Of a stretch of DNA of 16,565 bases, positions 1-7,696 are shown in pieces (positions within the stretch are counted from its first letter, which is position 1; every line of letters starts with the position of its first letter). The stretch covers positions 1 to 16,565 of the forward strand of contig CALIBA010000108.1 in NCBI GenBank assembly GCA_938045435.1, in the 5' to 3' direction. The notes under the pieces are model-generated. The model was not told the DNA's origin. It did not search any database and saw nothing but the letters and a program-made list of their open reading frames with translations. The stretch is from an uncultured Selenomonas sp. (GTDB lineage: Bacteria; Bacillota; Negativicutes; Selenomonadales; Selenomonadaceae). The translations under genes and the position numbers were made by a program.

Positions 1-2
1 CG

Positions 3-1376
3 TACCTTTTTCATTTGAATCATAATACGGCGGTACTGCTTAGGAATGTTAACAGTGGGGGCGTCGCTATTTTTTCCAATATCTTGATTCCCACTTTTCA
101 ACTACTGACAGAAATCATCACGGCGCTGACGATCTGGCTGATGCTTATTTTTGCCGATCCGTTTACTGCGATTGTTGTTGCAGGTGTTATGGGCGGGTTG
201 ATTTATGTATTGGTCCTCTCATTTCGCCGAAGCATAGATCGTGCGGGGAGAGTGCAGAACGATTACGCCGTATCCTATATCCAGTCTGTGAATCAGGGGC
301 TAGGGGCAATAAAAGAAACGAAAGTGATGCGTAAGGAGCAGTTTTTCCTCCAGGAATTTGCGCAGAACTATGAACAATATGGGCTGGCAAACCGGCGCTT
401 CCTTTTTCTGAATCAACTTCCGCGTATAATTATAGAGACCCTCGTTGTATGCGCGCTACTTCTTCTTATTATTGGAAAGCTCGCCATCGGCGATGCTCCA
501 ACGGATATCGTGCCCCTGCTCGCAGTTCTGGCTCTTGCGGCATTTCGCCTGATGCCGAGCGCGAACCGCATCGTAAATCTTTCCAATGGAATCAAATTCC
601 AATTACCGTTATTCGAAGAACTTTATCGTGAGCTCATTGCTGTCAAATCGCGCAAATATCATCATCGGAGTCTTAAATTGACCGATACGCCGCCGCGGCT
701 TCCTTTTTCCGGAGAGATTCGCATTGAGCATTTGGGATTCTATTATCCTGGTGTTGCGGAAGAGGTACTTACAGATGTCAGTTTTTCTATTCCAAAAGGA
801 AGTTTTGTCGGTATTCTCGGACCGTCAGGCGCCGGGAAAACAACATTTGTAGATATTCTTTTAGGGCTCTTTGTTCCGGCGCGCGGCAGAATTACCGTTG
901 ATGGTACAGATATTCGCCAGAAACTTCGCGCATGGCAGGCGAATATCGCCTATGTCCCGCAGTCCATCTATCTGACAGACGCGACCATTCGCGAAAACGT
1001 GGCGCTCGGTGAATCTCTTGATGAAATTGATGATGTTCGCGTTCATAAGGCACTTGTTATGGCGGAGCTGGATCAATTTGTAAACGCGTTGCCTCATGGG
1101 ATAGAAACTACGGTCGGTGAACGCGGGGTAAAACTCTCCGGCGGGCAGCGTCAGCGCATCGGCATTGCACGCGCTCTCTATCAGCAGCCAGAGGTTCTGA
1201 TTCTGGATGAGGCGACCTCTGCGCTTGACACGGAGACAGAAAAGAACATCACGAGCACAATAATGAAATTCAAAGGCCAAATCACAATTATCGCCATTGC
1301 ACATCGCATCAGTACCCTGGCTGAGTGTGATTTTAGGGTGCGGTTTGAAAATGGAAAAGCGAAAATTTTATTGTGA
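3..1376 (+). CDS. ABC-type lipid-linked oligosaccharide flippase (PglK/MsbA-like half transporter), 5' partial
   Basis: This is an exporter-type ABC half transporter, probably moving a lipid-linked glycan across the inner membrane. The reading frame is open to the window edge (first full codons read YLFHL), so the N-terminus lies outside; against a usual length near 580 residues roughly 120 are missing. The visible part holds the later membrane helices (hydrophobic stretches near visible residues 20-70 and 140-185) and then a complete nucleotide-binding domain. Counting from the TTG codon at base 15, Walker A GPSGAGKTT is at about 269-277, the Q-loop Gln at about 316, signature LSGGQ at about 374-378, Walker B VLILDE at about 394-399 and the H-loop His at 430. 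All catalytic motifs are intact. The next gene starts 64 bases downstream on the same strand, in keeping with a glycan-export role. The substrate cannot be read from sequence; a general lipid or peptide exporter is the alternative. Confidence 0.88.
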   Translation, partial: YLFHLNHNTAVLLRNVNSGGVAIFSNILIPTFQLLTEIITALTIWLMLIFADPFTAIVVAGVMGGLIYVLVLSFRRSIDRAGRVQNDYAVSYIQSVNQGLGAIKETKVMRKEQFFLQEFAQNYEQYGLANRRFLFLNQLPRIIIETLVVCALLLLIIGKLAIGDAPTDIVPLLAVLALAAFRLMPSANRIVNLSNGIKFQLPLFEELYRELIAVKSRKYHHRSLKLTDTPPRLPFSGEIRIEHLGFYYPGVAEEVLTDVSFSIPKGSFVGILGPSGAGKTTFVDILLGLFVPARGRITVDGTDIRQKLRAWQANIAYVPQSIYLTDATIRENVALGESLDEIDDVRVHKALVMAELDQFVNALPHGIETTVGERGVKLSGGQRQRIGIARALYQQPEVLILDEATSALDTETEKNITSTIMKFKGQITIIAIAHRISTLAECDFRVRFENGKAKILL

Positions 1377-1426
1377 GACGCTCTTTCCTATATTTAGCTA
1401 TACACTTAAAACATCTTGATTTTCAT

Positions 1427-1431
1427 GGGGG
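1427..1431 (+). promoter_or_regulatory. Ribosome binding site deciding the pseB start
   Basis: A GGGGG run ends 9 bases before a TTG at 1441 but directly abuts another in-frame TTG at 1432. The spacing favours 1441, which also gives the N-terminus MFNDKTILITGG typical of PseB proteins. Confidence 0.5.
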
Positions 1432-1440
1432 TTGATTTGT

Positions 1441-2427
1441 TTGTTTAATGACAAGACTATTCTTATTACTGGTGGAACAGGTTCGTTTGGAAAGAAATTT
1501 ATAGAAATTCTATTAAATCGATTCGCGCCTAAGAAAGTTATTGTGTTTTCCCGTGACGAACTCAAACAGTTTGAGATGCAACAGGCTTTTAATACTTCAT
1601 GTATGCGCTATTTTATTGGGGATGTCCGTGATGAGGCTCGCCTAAAACAGGCAATGTATCAGGTCGACTATGTTGTACATGCAGCTGCGCTCAAGCAGGT
1701 GCCGGCTGCGGAATATAATCCGATGGAGTGCATCAAGACAAATATCAACGGGGCACAGAATGTAATCAATGCGGCAATTGCCGCGGGGGTTAAGAAGGTG
1801 ATTGCACTCTCCACGGACAAGGCGGCAAACCCAATCAACTTATATGGTGCGACCAAACTAGCATCGGACAAACTCTTTACGGCGGCAAATAATCTTGTCG
1901 GGGATCGTGAGACTCGCTTCGCAGTCGTTCGTTATGGGAATGTCGTCGGTTCGCGTGGCTCTGTCGTCCCATTCTTTAAGAAGCTGATTGCGGAGGGCGC
2001 AATGGAGCTGCCCGTGACAGATCCCCGTATGACGCGATTCTGGTTGCGGTTGGAGGATGGCGTAGAACTGGTTTTGAAAGGTTTTCAGCGTATGCAAGGC
2101 GGAGAAATTTTTGTTCCTAAGATTCCATCTATGAGAATTCTTGATCTTGTGGAAGCGATAGCACCAGGTGTGCCGACAAAGATCGTTGGTATTCGTCCTG
2201 GGGAGAAACTGCATGAGGTCATGTGTCCATCTGACGTGTTTTATGAAACGTTGGAGTTTCAAGACCATTTTGTTATTAAACCAAGCATTGATTTTGGAAA
2301 AGACATCAACTATGCGAAGAATCTACTAGGTGAAGAGGGGGATCCGGTACCAGATGGGTTCGAGTACAGCTCTGGCACAAACGATGTGTTTCTTACGGTA
2401 AATGAACTTCGGGAGATGAATCCGTAA
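1441..2427 (+). CDS. pseB: UDP-N-acetylglucosamine 4,6-dehydratase (inverting), PseB type
   Basis: This cytoplasmic short-chain dehydrogenase is expected to convert UDP-GlcNAc to UDP-2-acetamido-2,6-dideoxy-beta-L-arabino-hexos-4-ulose, the first step of pseudaminic-acid-type pathways. From the TTG start at 1441 it has 328 residues, the usual PseB length. The NAD(P)-binding GGTGSFG is at residues 11-17. The family active-site segment STDKAANPINLYGATK at 124-139 carries the catalytic Thr, Asp, Lys and the Tyr-x3-Lys pair (Y135, K139). An earlier TTG at 1432 would add three residues but has no room for a ribosome binding site. The next gene is an RmlD-type reductase where an aminotransferase (PseC) usually sits. 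The family also includes FlaA1- and CapE/FnlA-like dehydratases. The N-terminus and active-site segment look most like PseB, but the exact C5 stereochemistry of the product is inferred. Confidence 0.9.
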   Translation: MFNDKTILITGGTGSFGKKFIEILLNRFAPKKVIVFSRDELKQFEMQQAFNTSCMRYFIGDVRDEARLKQAMYQVDYVVHAAALKQVPAAEYNPMECIKTNINGAQNVINAAIAAGVKKVIALSTDKAANPINLYGATKLASDKLFTAANNLVGDRETRFAVVRYGNVVGSRGSVVPFFKKLIAEGAMELPVTDPRMTRFWLRLEDGVELVLKGFQRMQGGEIFVPKIPSMRILDLVEAIAPGVPTKIVGIRPGEKLHEVMCPSDVFYETLEFQDHFVIKPSIDFGKDINYAKNLLGEEGDPVPDGFEYSSGTNDVFLTVNELREMNP

Positions 2428-2461
2428 CACATTGAAAACAAGTGATCATTTGTGGCGTTGT

Positions 2462-2466
2462 GGGAG
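2462..2466 (+). promoter_or_regulatory. Ribosome binding site deciding the reductase start
   Basis: GGGAG lies 6 bases before ATG 2473. It supports that start over the in-frame GTG at 2452, which would place this site inside the coding sequence. Confidence 0.55.
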
Positions 2467-2472
2467 AAAAGG

Positions 2473-3357
2473 ATGCAACATAGGATTTTACTGATTGGTG
2501 CGAATGGCATGCTTGGGAGAAGCCTCGCACAAGAATTATCTGCTCAGTCAAACATTACATTGCATATGGTTGCTCGTAATAATGCTGACTATTCATTTGA
2601 CCTAACGGAAGATCATTTATTGAAGTCTTGCTTTGAAGAGGTGCGACCCACTGTTTGTATTAATGCTGCAGCCATTGTAGGACTCGATCTTTGTGAGCAG
2701 AATATTGCTGCTGCGTATATGATAAATAGCCGCTTACCGGAACGGTTAGCGGCATTTTGTCATATATATAATACATATTTTGTGCAGGTTTCCACTGATC
2801 ATTATTATCATGGAGATGAGCGTAAGAAGCATGATGAGGAAGACCCTATTGTATTTTTTAATGAATATGCACGGACAAAGTATGCAGGTGAATGTTTAGC
2901 CCTGACTTATCCGAATACAATTGTGCTACGTACAAATATTGTCGGACTACGAGGAATTGGTACGCGCCCCACTTTCCTTGAGTGGTTGTTAAATGCATTG
3001 CAAAAAGGTGAAGAGTTGAGTTTGTTTACAGATTTTTTCACCTCCTCTATTCATACAAGACAATTTAGCAAAATACTCCTAGATATTCTCCGCGTGCATC
3101 CTGTCGGGGTGCTCAATCTTGCCTCATCGACAGTGTCATCGAAAGAAGAGTTTGCCGTTGCCTTGTCAAAACGGATATTTCTCTCTATTCCAAAATACAG
3201 AGAAGGCTCGGTTGCCTCTCTTGGGACAAAACGTGCGGACTCTCTAGGTCTTTCAACAACACGAATAGAAAGGTTGCTTGGATATAATATGCCGACTCTT
3301 GATGAAGTAATTGAGAGTATTGCTGACGAATACAAAGAGGGAGGCTTGCATGGATAA
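2473..3357 (+). CDS. RmlD-type sugar-nucleotide 4-keto reductase (SDR)
   Basis: This NAD(P)H-dependent reductase belongs to the RmlD (dTDP-4-dehydrorhamnose reductase) family. From ATG 2473 it has 294 residues, typical for the family. The Rossmann motif GANGMLG is at 9-15, the RmlD-like segment STDHYYHGD at 107-115 (STDYVFDG in classical RmlD), and the catalytic Tyr-x3-Lys sits in YARTKYAGE (Y132, K136). A C-terminal KRADSLGLSTTRIERLLG resembles the RmlD substrate-binding tail. No RmlA, RmlB or RmlC gene is present, so dTDP-rhamnose synthesis is unlikely. Its position between PseB and the NulO synthase suggests that it reduces the C4 ketone of the PseB product, giving a UDP-2-acetamido-2,6-dideoxyhexose; that substrate is inference. 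It overlaps the next gene by 8 bases, so the two are probably translationally coupled. Confidence 0.8.
   Translation: MQHRILLIGANGMLGRSLAQELSAQSNITLHMVARNNADYSFDLTEDHLLKSCFEEVRPTVCINAAAIVGLDLCEQNIAAAYMINSRLPERLAAFCHIYNTYFVQVSTDHYYHGDERKKHDEEDPIVFFNEYARTKYAGECLALTYPNTIVLRTNIVGLRGIGTRPTFLEWLLNALQKGEELSLFTDFFTSSIHTRQFSKILLDILRVHPVGVLNLASSTVSSKEEFAVALSKRIFLSIPKYREGSVASLGTKRADSLGLSTTRIERLLGYNMPTLDEVIESIADEYKEGGLHG
3338..3344 (+). promoter_or_regulatory. Ribosome binding site for the NulO synthase
   Basis: AGGGAGG ends 5 bases before ATG 3350 and lies inside the end of the reductase gene. It fixes the start at 3350, not the in-frame TTG at 3311. Confidence 0.7.
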
Positions 3358-4435
3358 TTATAGCTATAATTCATCTTTTTCTATCAATGGGAGATTGCTT
3401 TCAAAAACGGCGCCGACATATTTTATTGCGGATATTGCCTCAAATCACGATGGTGATATTGAAAGAGCAAAAGAGTTGATCTTTCTGGCCAAAGCAGCTG
3501 GTGCAGATGCTGTTAAGTTTCAACACTTCCTAGCAGAAAAGATTGTAAGTGACTATGGATTTCGTAATTTAGGAAAACAAGCAGGGCATCAATCTGCATG
3601 GAAGAAAAGTGTTTTCGAGGTTTTTAGAGATGCTGAATGCCATCGCGAATGGAATTCTACTCTTGCAGAGACTGCAGAAAAAGCGAATATTGACTTCTTA
3701 ACTACGCCATATGATGTGCCTGCAGTCGATGGCATTGATAAATATGTTCCTGTATATAAAATTGGCTCCGGCGATATTACGTGGACAGAGTTTATTTCTT
3801 ATGTTGCAAAAAAAAATAAGCCGGTACTCCTAGCGACAGGAGCATCTGAAATTTCGGATGTCATACGTGCAGTTGATTCAGTGCTTACATACAATAAGAA
3901 TCTTCTCCTTATGCAATGCAATACGAACTATACGGGAAATATTGAGAATATGAAATATGTGAATCTCAATGTTTTAAAAATGTATGCCGTAATATACCCG
4001 GATATGCTGCTTGGATTATCAGATCATACACCAGGGCATGCTACCGTATTGGGGGCGATTACACTTGGGGCACGTGCTGTGGAAAAGCATTTTACCTCGG
4101 ATACGCGGAGAGAGGGACCAGACCATGCTTTTTCAATGGATCCTGTAACATGGCGAGATATGGTTGACCGTGCCCGTGAGCTGGAGTCAGCAATGGGGAC
4201 TGGAATCAAGCGAGTCGAGGAAAATGAACAGGAAACAGTTGTACTTCAGCAGCGGTGCCTGCGTCTCACTAGAGATATAAAAGCTGGTGAGCAGATTGGT
4301 GAAAGTGATGTTGAGGCACTCAGACCAGCACCGCGAGGGGCTTATCGTCCCTTTGAGAAAAACATTGTTTTAGGGAGAGTCTTATCCTGTGATATGGAAC
4401 AAGGTCAGGAACTGTATCCAAAGGATCTTGCTTGA
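3350..4435 (+). CDS. Nonulosonic acid synthase, NeuB/PseI family
   Basis: This enzyme condenses a 6-carbon amino sugar with phosphoenolpyruvate to make a nine-carbon nonulosonic acid. From ATG 3350 it has 361 residues, close to the family norm. The NeuB barrel (about 25-275) has IADIASNHDG near the start, KAAGADAVKFQ at 48-58, TTPYD at 118-122, YKIGSGD at 136-142 and LATGAS at 161-166. His226 (SDHTPGH) and His247 (EKHF) have the 21-residue spacing of the two metal-binding histidines of meningococcal NeuB. A SAF (antifreeze-like) domain follows at about 300-361. The segment MQCNTNYTG at 188-196 replaces the C-T/V-S-x-YP type motif of classical PseI and NeuB, so this is a side branch of the family and its exact substrate is not settled. 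By context it takes the sugar released by the PseG-like hydrolase downstream. Confidence 0.9.
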   Translation: MDNYSYNSSFSINGRLLSKTAPTYFIADIASNHDGDIERAKELIFLAKAAGADAVKFQHFLAEKIVSDYGFRNLGKQAGHQSAWKKSVFEVFRDAECHREWNSTLAETAEKANIDFLTTPYDVPAVDGIDKYVPVYKIGSGDITWTEFISYVAKKNKPVLLATGASEISDVIRAVDSVLTYNKNLLLMQCNTNYTGNIENMKYVNLNVLKMYAVIYPDMLLGLSDHTPGHATVLGAITLGARAVEKHFTSDTRREGPDHAFSMDPVTWRDMVDRARELESAMGTGIKRVEENEQETVVLQQRCLRLTRDIKAGEQIGESDVEALRPAPRGAYRPFEKNIVLGRVLSCDMEQGQELYPKDLA

Positions 4436-4464
4436 TAAACTTTTCGCTGGATTGAGGTGATTTC

Positions 4465-5178
4465 ATGACTAAAGTAGCGATCATTACAGCTCGGGGGGGA
4501 AGTAAGCGTATACCTGGAAAGAATATTAAGGAGTTTTGCGGTAAACCTATTATTTCTTATTCTATTCAGGCTGCTTTGGAGAGTAAACTGTTTGACGAAG
4601 TTATGGTTTCCACGGACAGCCTAGAAATCGCTGATGTTGCGCAGCAATATGGTGCCATAGTTCCTTTTTTCCGCAGCGCTTCTACATCGGATGATTATGC
4701 TGTTATGGCTGAGGTTTTGCAGGAGGTTTTGGATAAGTATAAGGCGCAAGGAAACATGTTTGATGTAATGTGCTGTATTTATCCTACGGCACCTTTTGTT
4801 ACCGGCTCCAAATTACAAGCCGCATATGATGTTTTTGAAAAAAGTGGAGCAGAGATGTTGCAGTCTGTTGTTCCATTTTCCTATCCTCCTCAGAGGAGTT
4901 TTTGTCTTCAAAAAGATTTTTTAGTCTATAATTTTCCAGAGCATGTACGCAGCAGATCACAAGACTTAGAAACATGGTATCATGATGCGGGACAGTTTTA
5001 TTTTTACAATGTAGAGGCTTTTCTTAGCTCTATGAAGGAAAATACAGAACAAGGAGGATATTCCTTGCGGTGTGTACCATTTATGCTGACAGAAATAGAA
5101 GTTCAAGACATTGATAATCAGACGGATTGGACCCTTGCAGAAGTGAAGTATCATTTGCTGCAGGGCTTGAATAATTAG
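4465..5178 (+). CDS. pseF: CMP-nonulosonic acid cytidylyltransferase (PseF/NeuA family)
   Basis: This cytoplasmic nucleotidyltransferase activates a nonulosonic acid with CTP to give the CMP-sugar donor. It has 237 residues, the usual PseF length. The N-terminal nucleotide-binding signature ARGGSKRIPGKN is at 9-20, YPTAPF at 106-111, YHDAGQFYFY at 172-181 and the metal-binding tail EVQDIDNQTDW at 212-222; this set is closest to PseF. A good ribosome binding site (GAGGTGA, 4454-4460) precedes ATG 4465. Codons 10-12 sit on a run of seven G, so a slip there would end translation early. It lies 29 bases after the synthase gene. The nonulosonate it activates is probably not standard pseudaminic acid, because PseC and PseH are missing from the window. 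Confidence 0.9.
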   Translation: MTKVAIITARGGSKRIPGKNIKEFCGKPIISYSIQAALESKLFDEVMVSTDSLEIADVAQQYGAIVPFFRSASTSDDYAVMAEVLQEVLDKYKAQGNMFDVMCCIYPTAPFVTGSKLQAAYDVFEKSGAEMLQSVVPFSYPPQRSFCLQKDFLVYNFPEHVRSRSQDLETWYHDAGQFYFYNVEAFLSSMKENTEQGGYSLRCVPFMLTEIEVQDIDNQTDWTLAEVKYHLLQGLNN

Positions 5179-5246
5179 AAAAGACCTTGTAAGCTAATTC
5201 ACTTATAAAGATGGAAAAACATTAAACAATTTATACAGGTGAATTT

Positions 5247-6335
5247 ATGAATGTTGTCTTCCGAGTCGATGCCTCACTTCAAATAGGAAGCGGACATCTT
5301 ATGCGTTGTTTGACCTTTGCAGAACGTTTACATAAAAGCGAAGATGCAAATATCACTTTTATTACGCGTGATCTTGAAGGGAATTTAATAGACTTGATTA
5401 AGCTTCAGGGATATTCTGTTTTTGTTCTGCCTCGTTCTGCTGATGAGAGGAAAGATCTTTGTGGCTATGAAGCGTGGTTAACTGTCGATAAAGAGACGGA
5501 TGCTGCGGAGACAGAGACAGTACTTCGAGAAATGCCTTGGATTGATTTCTTGATTATAGATAGTTATGCCATTGATGCCGTGTGGGAGAGAAAGATTCGC
5601 CCCCATGTTAGGAAGATTGTTGTTATTGATGATTTGGCTAATCGTGTTCATGATTGTGATATTCTATTGGACCAGAATTTTTATTTGGATAAAGATACAC
5701 GCTACAATGGACTTGTTCCAGAATCGTGTCGTTGTTTTTTAGGCCCCCAATATCTATTGTTGAGACAAGAGTTTTATGATATAAGAAAGCGGCTGCGCAA
5801 ACGAACAGGGAAAATCGAAAGGATTCTAGTATTTTATGGTGGCGTAGATTTAACGAATGAGACAGAAAAAGCAATATCTGCTATTTTGAAGTCTGGTATA
5901 GTTGCTCATGTTGACGTGATTGTAGGTCAAGGAAATCCGCATAAGAAAAAAATCAGAGTGCTTTGTAATCAGCATGAAAATATGATATATCATTGTCAAG
6001 TTAGCAATATAGGGGATTATATGAATGCCTCAGATATTTCTCTTGGTGGGGGGGGGACTGCAACATGGGAAAGGTGTTTTTTAGGGCTTCCAACGATTGT
6101 GACATCTGTTGCAGATAATCAAACAGCTTCATGTATAGCGTGTGGGAAGGCTGGATATATATGGTATTTAGGCGTTGCAAGTGAAGTACAGGAAGAGACA
6201 ATTAAACAGGCTCTATGGAGAGCTAATCAACCGGGGGCGCTAGAGTGGTTTCAACATCAATGCCAATTAAATATATCTGGAGAGGCCGGTGCATGTCTTT
6301 TGGATTATCTTGAAAGAGGTTTTCTTAATCAATAG
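5247..6335 (+). CDS. pseG: UDP-sugar hydrolase of the PseG family
   Basis: PseG removes UDP from an activated 2,4-diacetamido-trideoxy-altrose so that the NulO synthase can use the free sugar. The protein has 362 residues and the GT-B-like layout of PseG. GSGHLMRC at 14-21 includes His17, matching the catalytic His17 of Campylobacter PseG; VIDDLANRVHDCDILLDQN lies at about 126-144, and GGVD at 198-201. The UDP-binding loop GGGGTATWE is at 267-275. No acetyltransferase (PseH) domain is fused to it. ATG 5247 has CAGGTGA just upstream. Codons 267-270 are written across a run of nine G, the longest homopolymer in the window and a possible slippage site. If the RmlD-type reductase replaces PseC, the substrate would carry a C4 hydroxyl in place of an acetamido group. 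Confidence 0.87.
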   Translation: MNVVFRVDASLQIGSGHLMRCLTFAERLHKSEDANITFITRDLEGNLIDLIKLQGYSVFVLPRSADERKDLCGYEAWLTVDKETDAAETETVLREMPWIDFLIIDSYAIDAVWERKIRPHVRKIVVIDDLANRVHDCDILLDQNFYLDKDTRYNGLVPESCRCFLGPQYLLLRQEFYDIRKRLRKRTGKIERILVFYGGVDLTNETEKAISAILKSGIVAHVDVIVGQGNPHKKKIRVLCNQHENMIYHCQVSNIGDYMNASDISLGGGGTATWERCFLGLPTIVTSVADNQTASCIACGKAGYIWYLGVASEVQEETIKQALWRANQPGALEWFQHQCQLNISGEAGACLLDYLERGFLNQ

Positions 6336-6403
6336 TGTATAATATTAAGATATAGAATTGAAAGGTATTTTATTATCATCGAGAGCATGGAGGCGAGCAG
6401 CAT

Positions 6404-7693
6404 ATGAGCATTGGCGAGAAAATGTATCGTCTTTGTGAAGAGCTTTTCCCAATTTGCCGTAGCATTACAGGAAATGGGGTTCGAGAGACATTCCGTATTT
6501 TACAAGAACGTGTTCCAGAGATCACGATTCATGAAGTGCCTAGTGGGACACAAGTGTTTGATTGGAGAATACCGAAGGAGTGGAACATCTATGATGCGTG
6601 GATAAAAAATGGAAAAGGCGAAAAGATTCTTGACTTTCAAAAGACCAACCTTTGTGTCGTTGGATATTCACTACCAGTAAATAAAAAAATATCTCTGAAT
6701 GAACTCCTTCCGCTTATTTATACGCAGCCAGATCAGCCTGATGTTATTCCATATGTTACGAGTTATTATAAAGAGTGCTATGGATTTTGTATGACGCAGA
6801 ATCAAAAAGACGCGCTTGGAGAGGATACTTATCATATCTACATAGACAGTGATCTTAGCGATGGCAGCTTGACTTATGGTGAGATCATTATCCCATCAAC
6901 CGAAGGAAATAATGAAGAAATCTTTCTGTCGACCTATATTTGTCATCCCTCGATGGCAAATAACGAGCTTTCAGGACCTACGCTTGTAACTTATCTTGCT
7001 TATATGTTGTTGCAGAAGCAGAGGCGAAAGTACAAATACCGTATTATCTTGATTCCAGAAACAATAGGCGCAATTACATATCTTAGTATTCACCATACAG
7101 AGATGAAGAAAAATATTCGTGCAGGATTCAACATCTCCTGTGTTGGGGATGACGGGACATACTCGTATGTTGCATCTCGTTATGGGGATACCCTTGCAGA
7201 CAAAGTTGCCAAGAATGTTCTCTCGTTCCGCTACCCAGAATATAAAAGATATTCTTTTTTGCAGCGCGGTTCCGATGAGCGTCAATATAATTCTCCCGGA
7301 ATAGATCTCCCTGTCTGTGCTGTTTGCCGATCCAAGTATAGCGAATATCCAGAGTATCATACAAGTAAAGATAATATGGATCTTATTTCGCCTCATGGTC
7401 TGCAAGGCGCATATGAAGTCTATTGTGACATCATAGAGGCTCTAGAAAATAACGAATATTATCAAACTCAATGCTTGTGTGAGCCGCAATTAGGAAAAAG
7501 GGGATTGTATCCTCTGATTAGTCAAAAGGGGCAGTATAGTGCTATAAAAAAAATGATGGACTTTATCGCATATGCTGATGGCTCAAATGATTTGATTGAT
7601 ATAAGTAACATTATTCATGTGCCAGTTCGTGAATTAATTCCGCTTGTCAAGCAGTTGAAAGAATGTCGCCTATTAAAAAAGATGGAGATGTAA
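6404..7693 (+). CDS. DUF4910 aminopeptidase-like protein with C-terminal winged-helix domain
   Basis: This belongs to the DUF4910 (aminopeptidase-like, M28-related fold) family, whose cellular role is unsettled. The 429 residues match the family length. Likely zinc ligands and active-site residues are His181 and Glu188 in ICHPSMANNELSG (179-191), Glu219 in IPETIGA, Asp291/Glu292 in SDERQY and His319 in YHTSKDN. Residues from about 370 to 425 look like the small winged-helix domain often found at the end of these proteins. There is no signal peptide, so it is probably cytoplasmic. A strong site (GGAGGCGA, 6389-6396) precedes ATG 6404. Placed right after the NulO genes, it may remove an acyl or aminoacyl group from a sugar intermediate, but this is only inferred from context; it could also be a true peptidase. 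Confidence 0.85.
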   Translation: MSIGEKMYRLCEELFPICRSITGNGVRETFRILQERVPEITIHEVPSGTQVFDWRIPKEWNIYDAWIKNGKGEKILDFQKTNLCVVGYSLPVNKKISLNELLPLIYTQPDQPDVIPYVTSYYKECYGFCMTQNQKDALGEDTYHIYIDSDLSDGSLTYGEIIIPSTEGNNEEIFLSTYICHPSMANNELSGPTLVTYLAYMLLQKQRRKYKYRIILIPETIGAITYLSIHHTEMKKNIRAGFNISCVGDDGTYSYVASRYGDTLADKVAKNVLSFRYPEYKRYSFLQRGSDERQYNSPGIDLPVCAVCRSKYSEYPEYHTSKDNMDLISPHGLQGAYEVYCDIIEALENNEYYQTQCLCEPQLGKRGLYPLISQKGQYSAIKKMMDFIAYADGSNDLIDISNIIHVPVRELIPLVKQLKECRLLKKMEM

Positions 7694-7696
7694 TAA

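Noticed and set aside
861..1304. Antisense open frame opposite the ABC transporter gene
   Set aside because: It lies opposite the conserved nucleotide-binding domain and its translation shows no recognisable domain, so it is a shadow frame.
2473..3357. dTDP-L-rhamnose biosynthesis (rmlD)
   Set aside because: The protein is RmlD-like, but no RmlA, RmlB or RmlC gene is present and it is flanked by pseB and a NulO synthase gene, so a rhamnose role is less likely.
1441..6335. Standard Neu5Ac or legionaminic acid pathway
   Set aside because: There is no NeuC-type hydrolysing 2-epimerase and no LegB/LegC pair. A PseB-type dehydratase and PseG-type hydrolase are present instead.
6338..6343. TATAAT box as a promoter for the DUF4910 gene
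   Set aside because: The hexamer is perfect, but no acceptable -35 element is found at 16-18 bases, and the sequence around it is AT-rich, so chance is likely.
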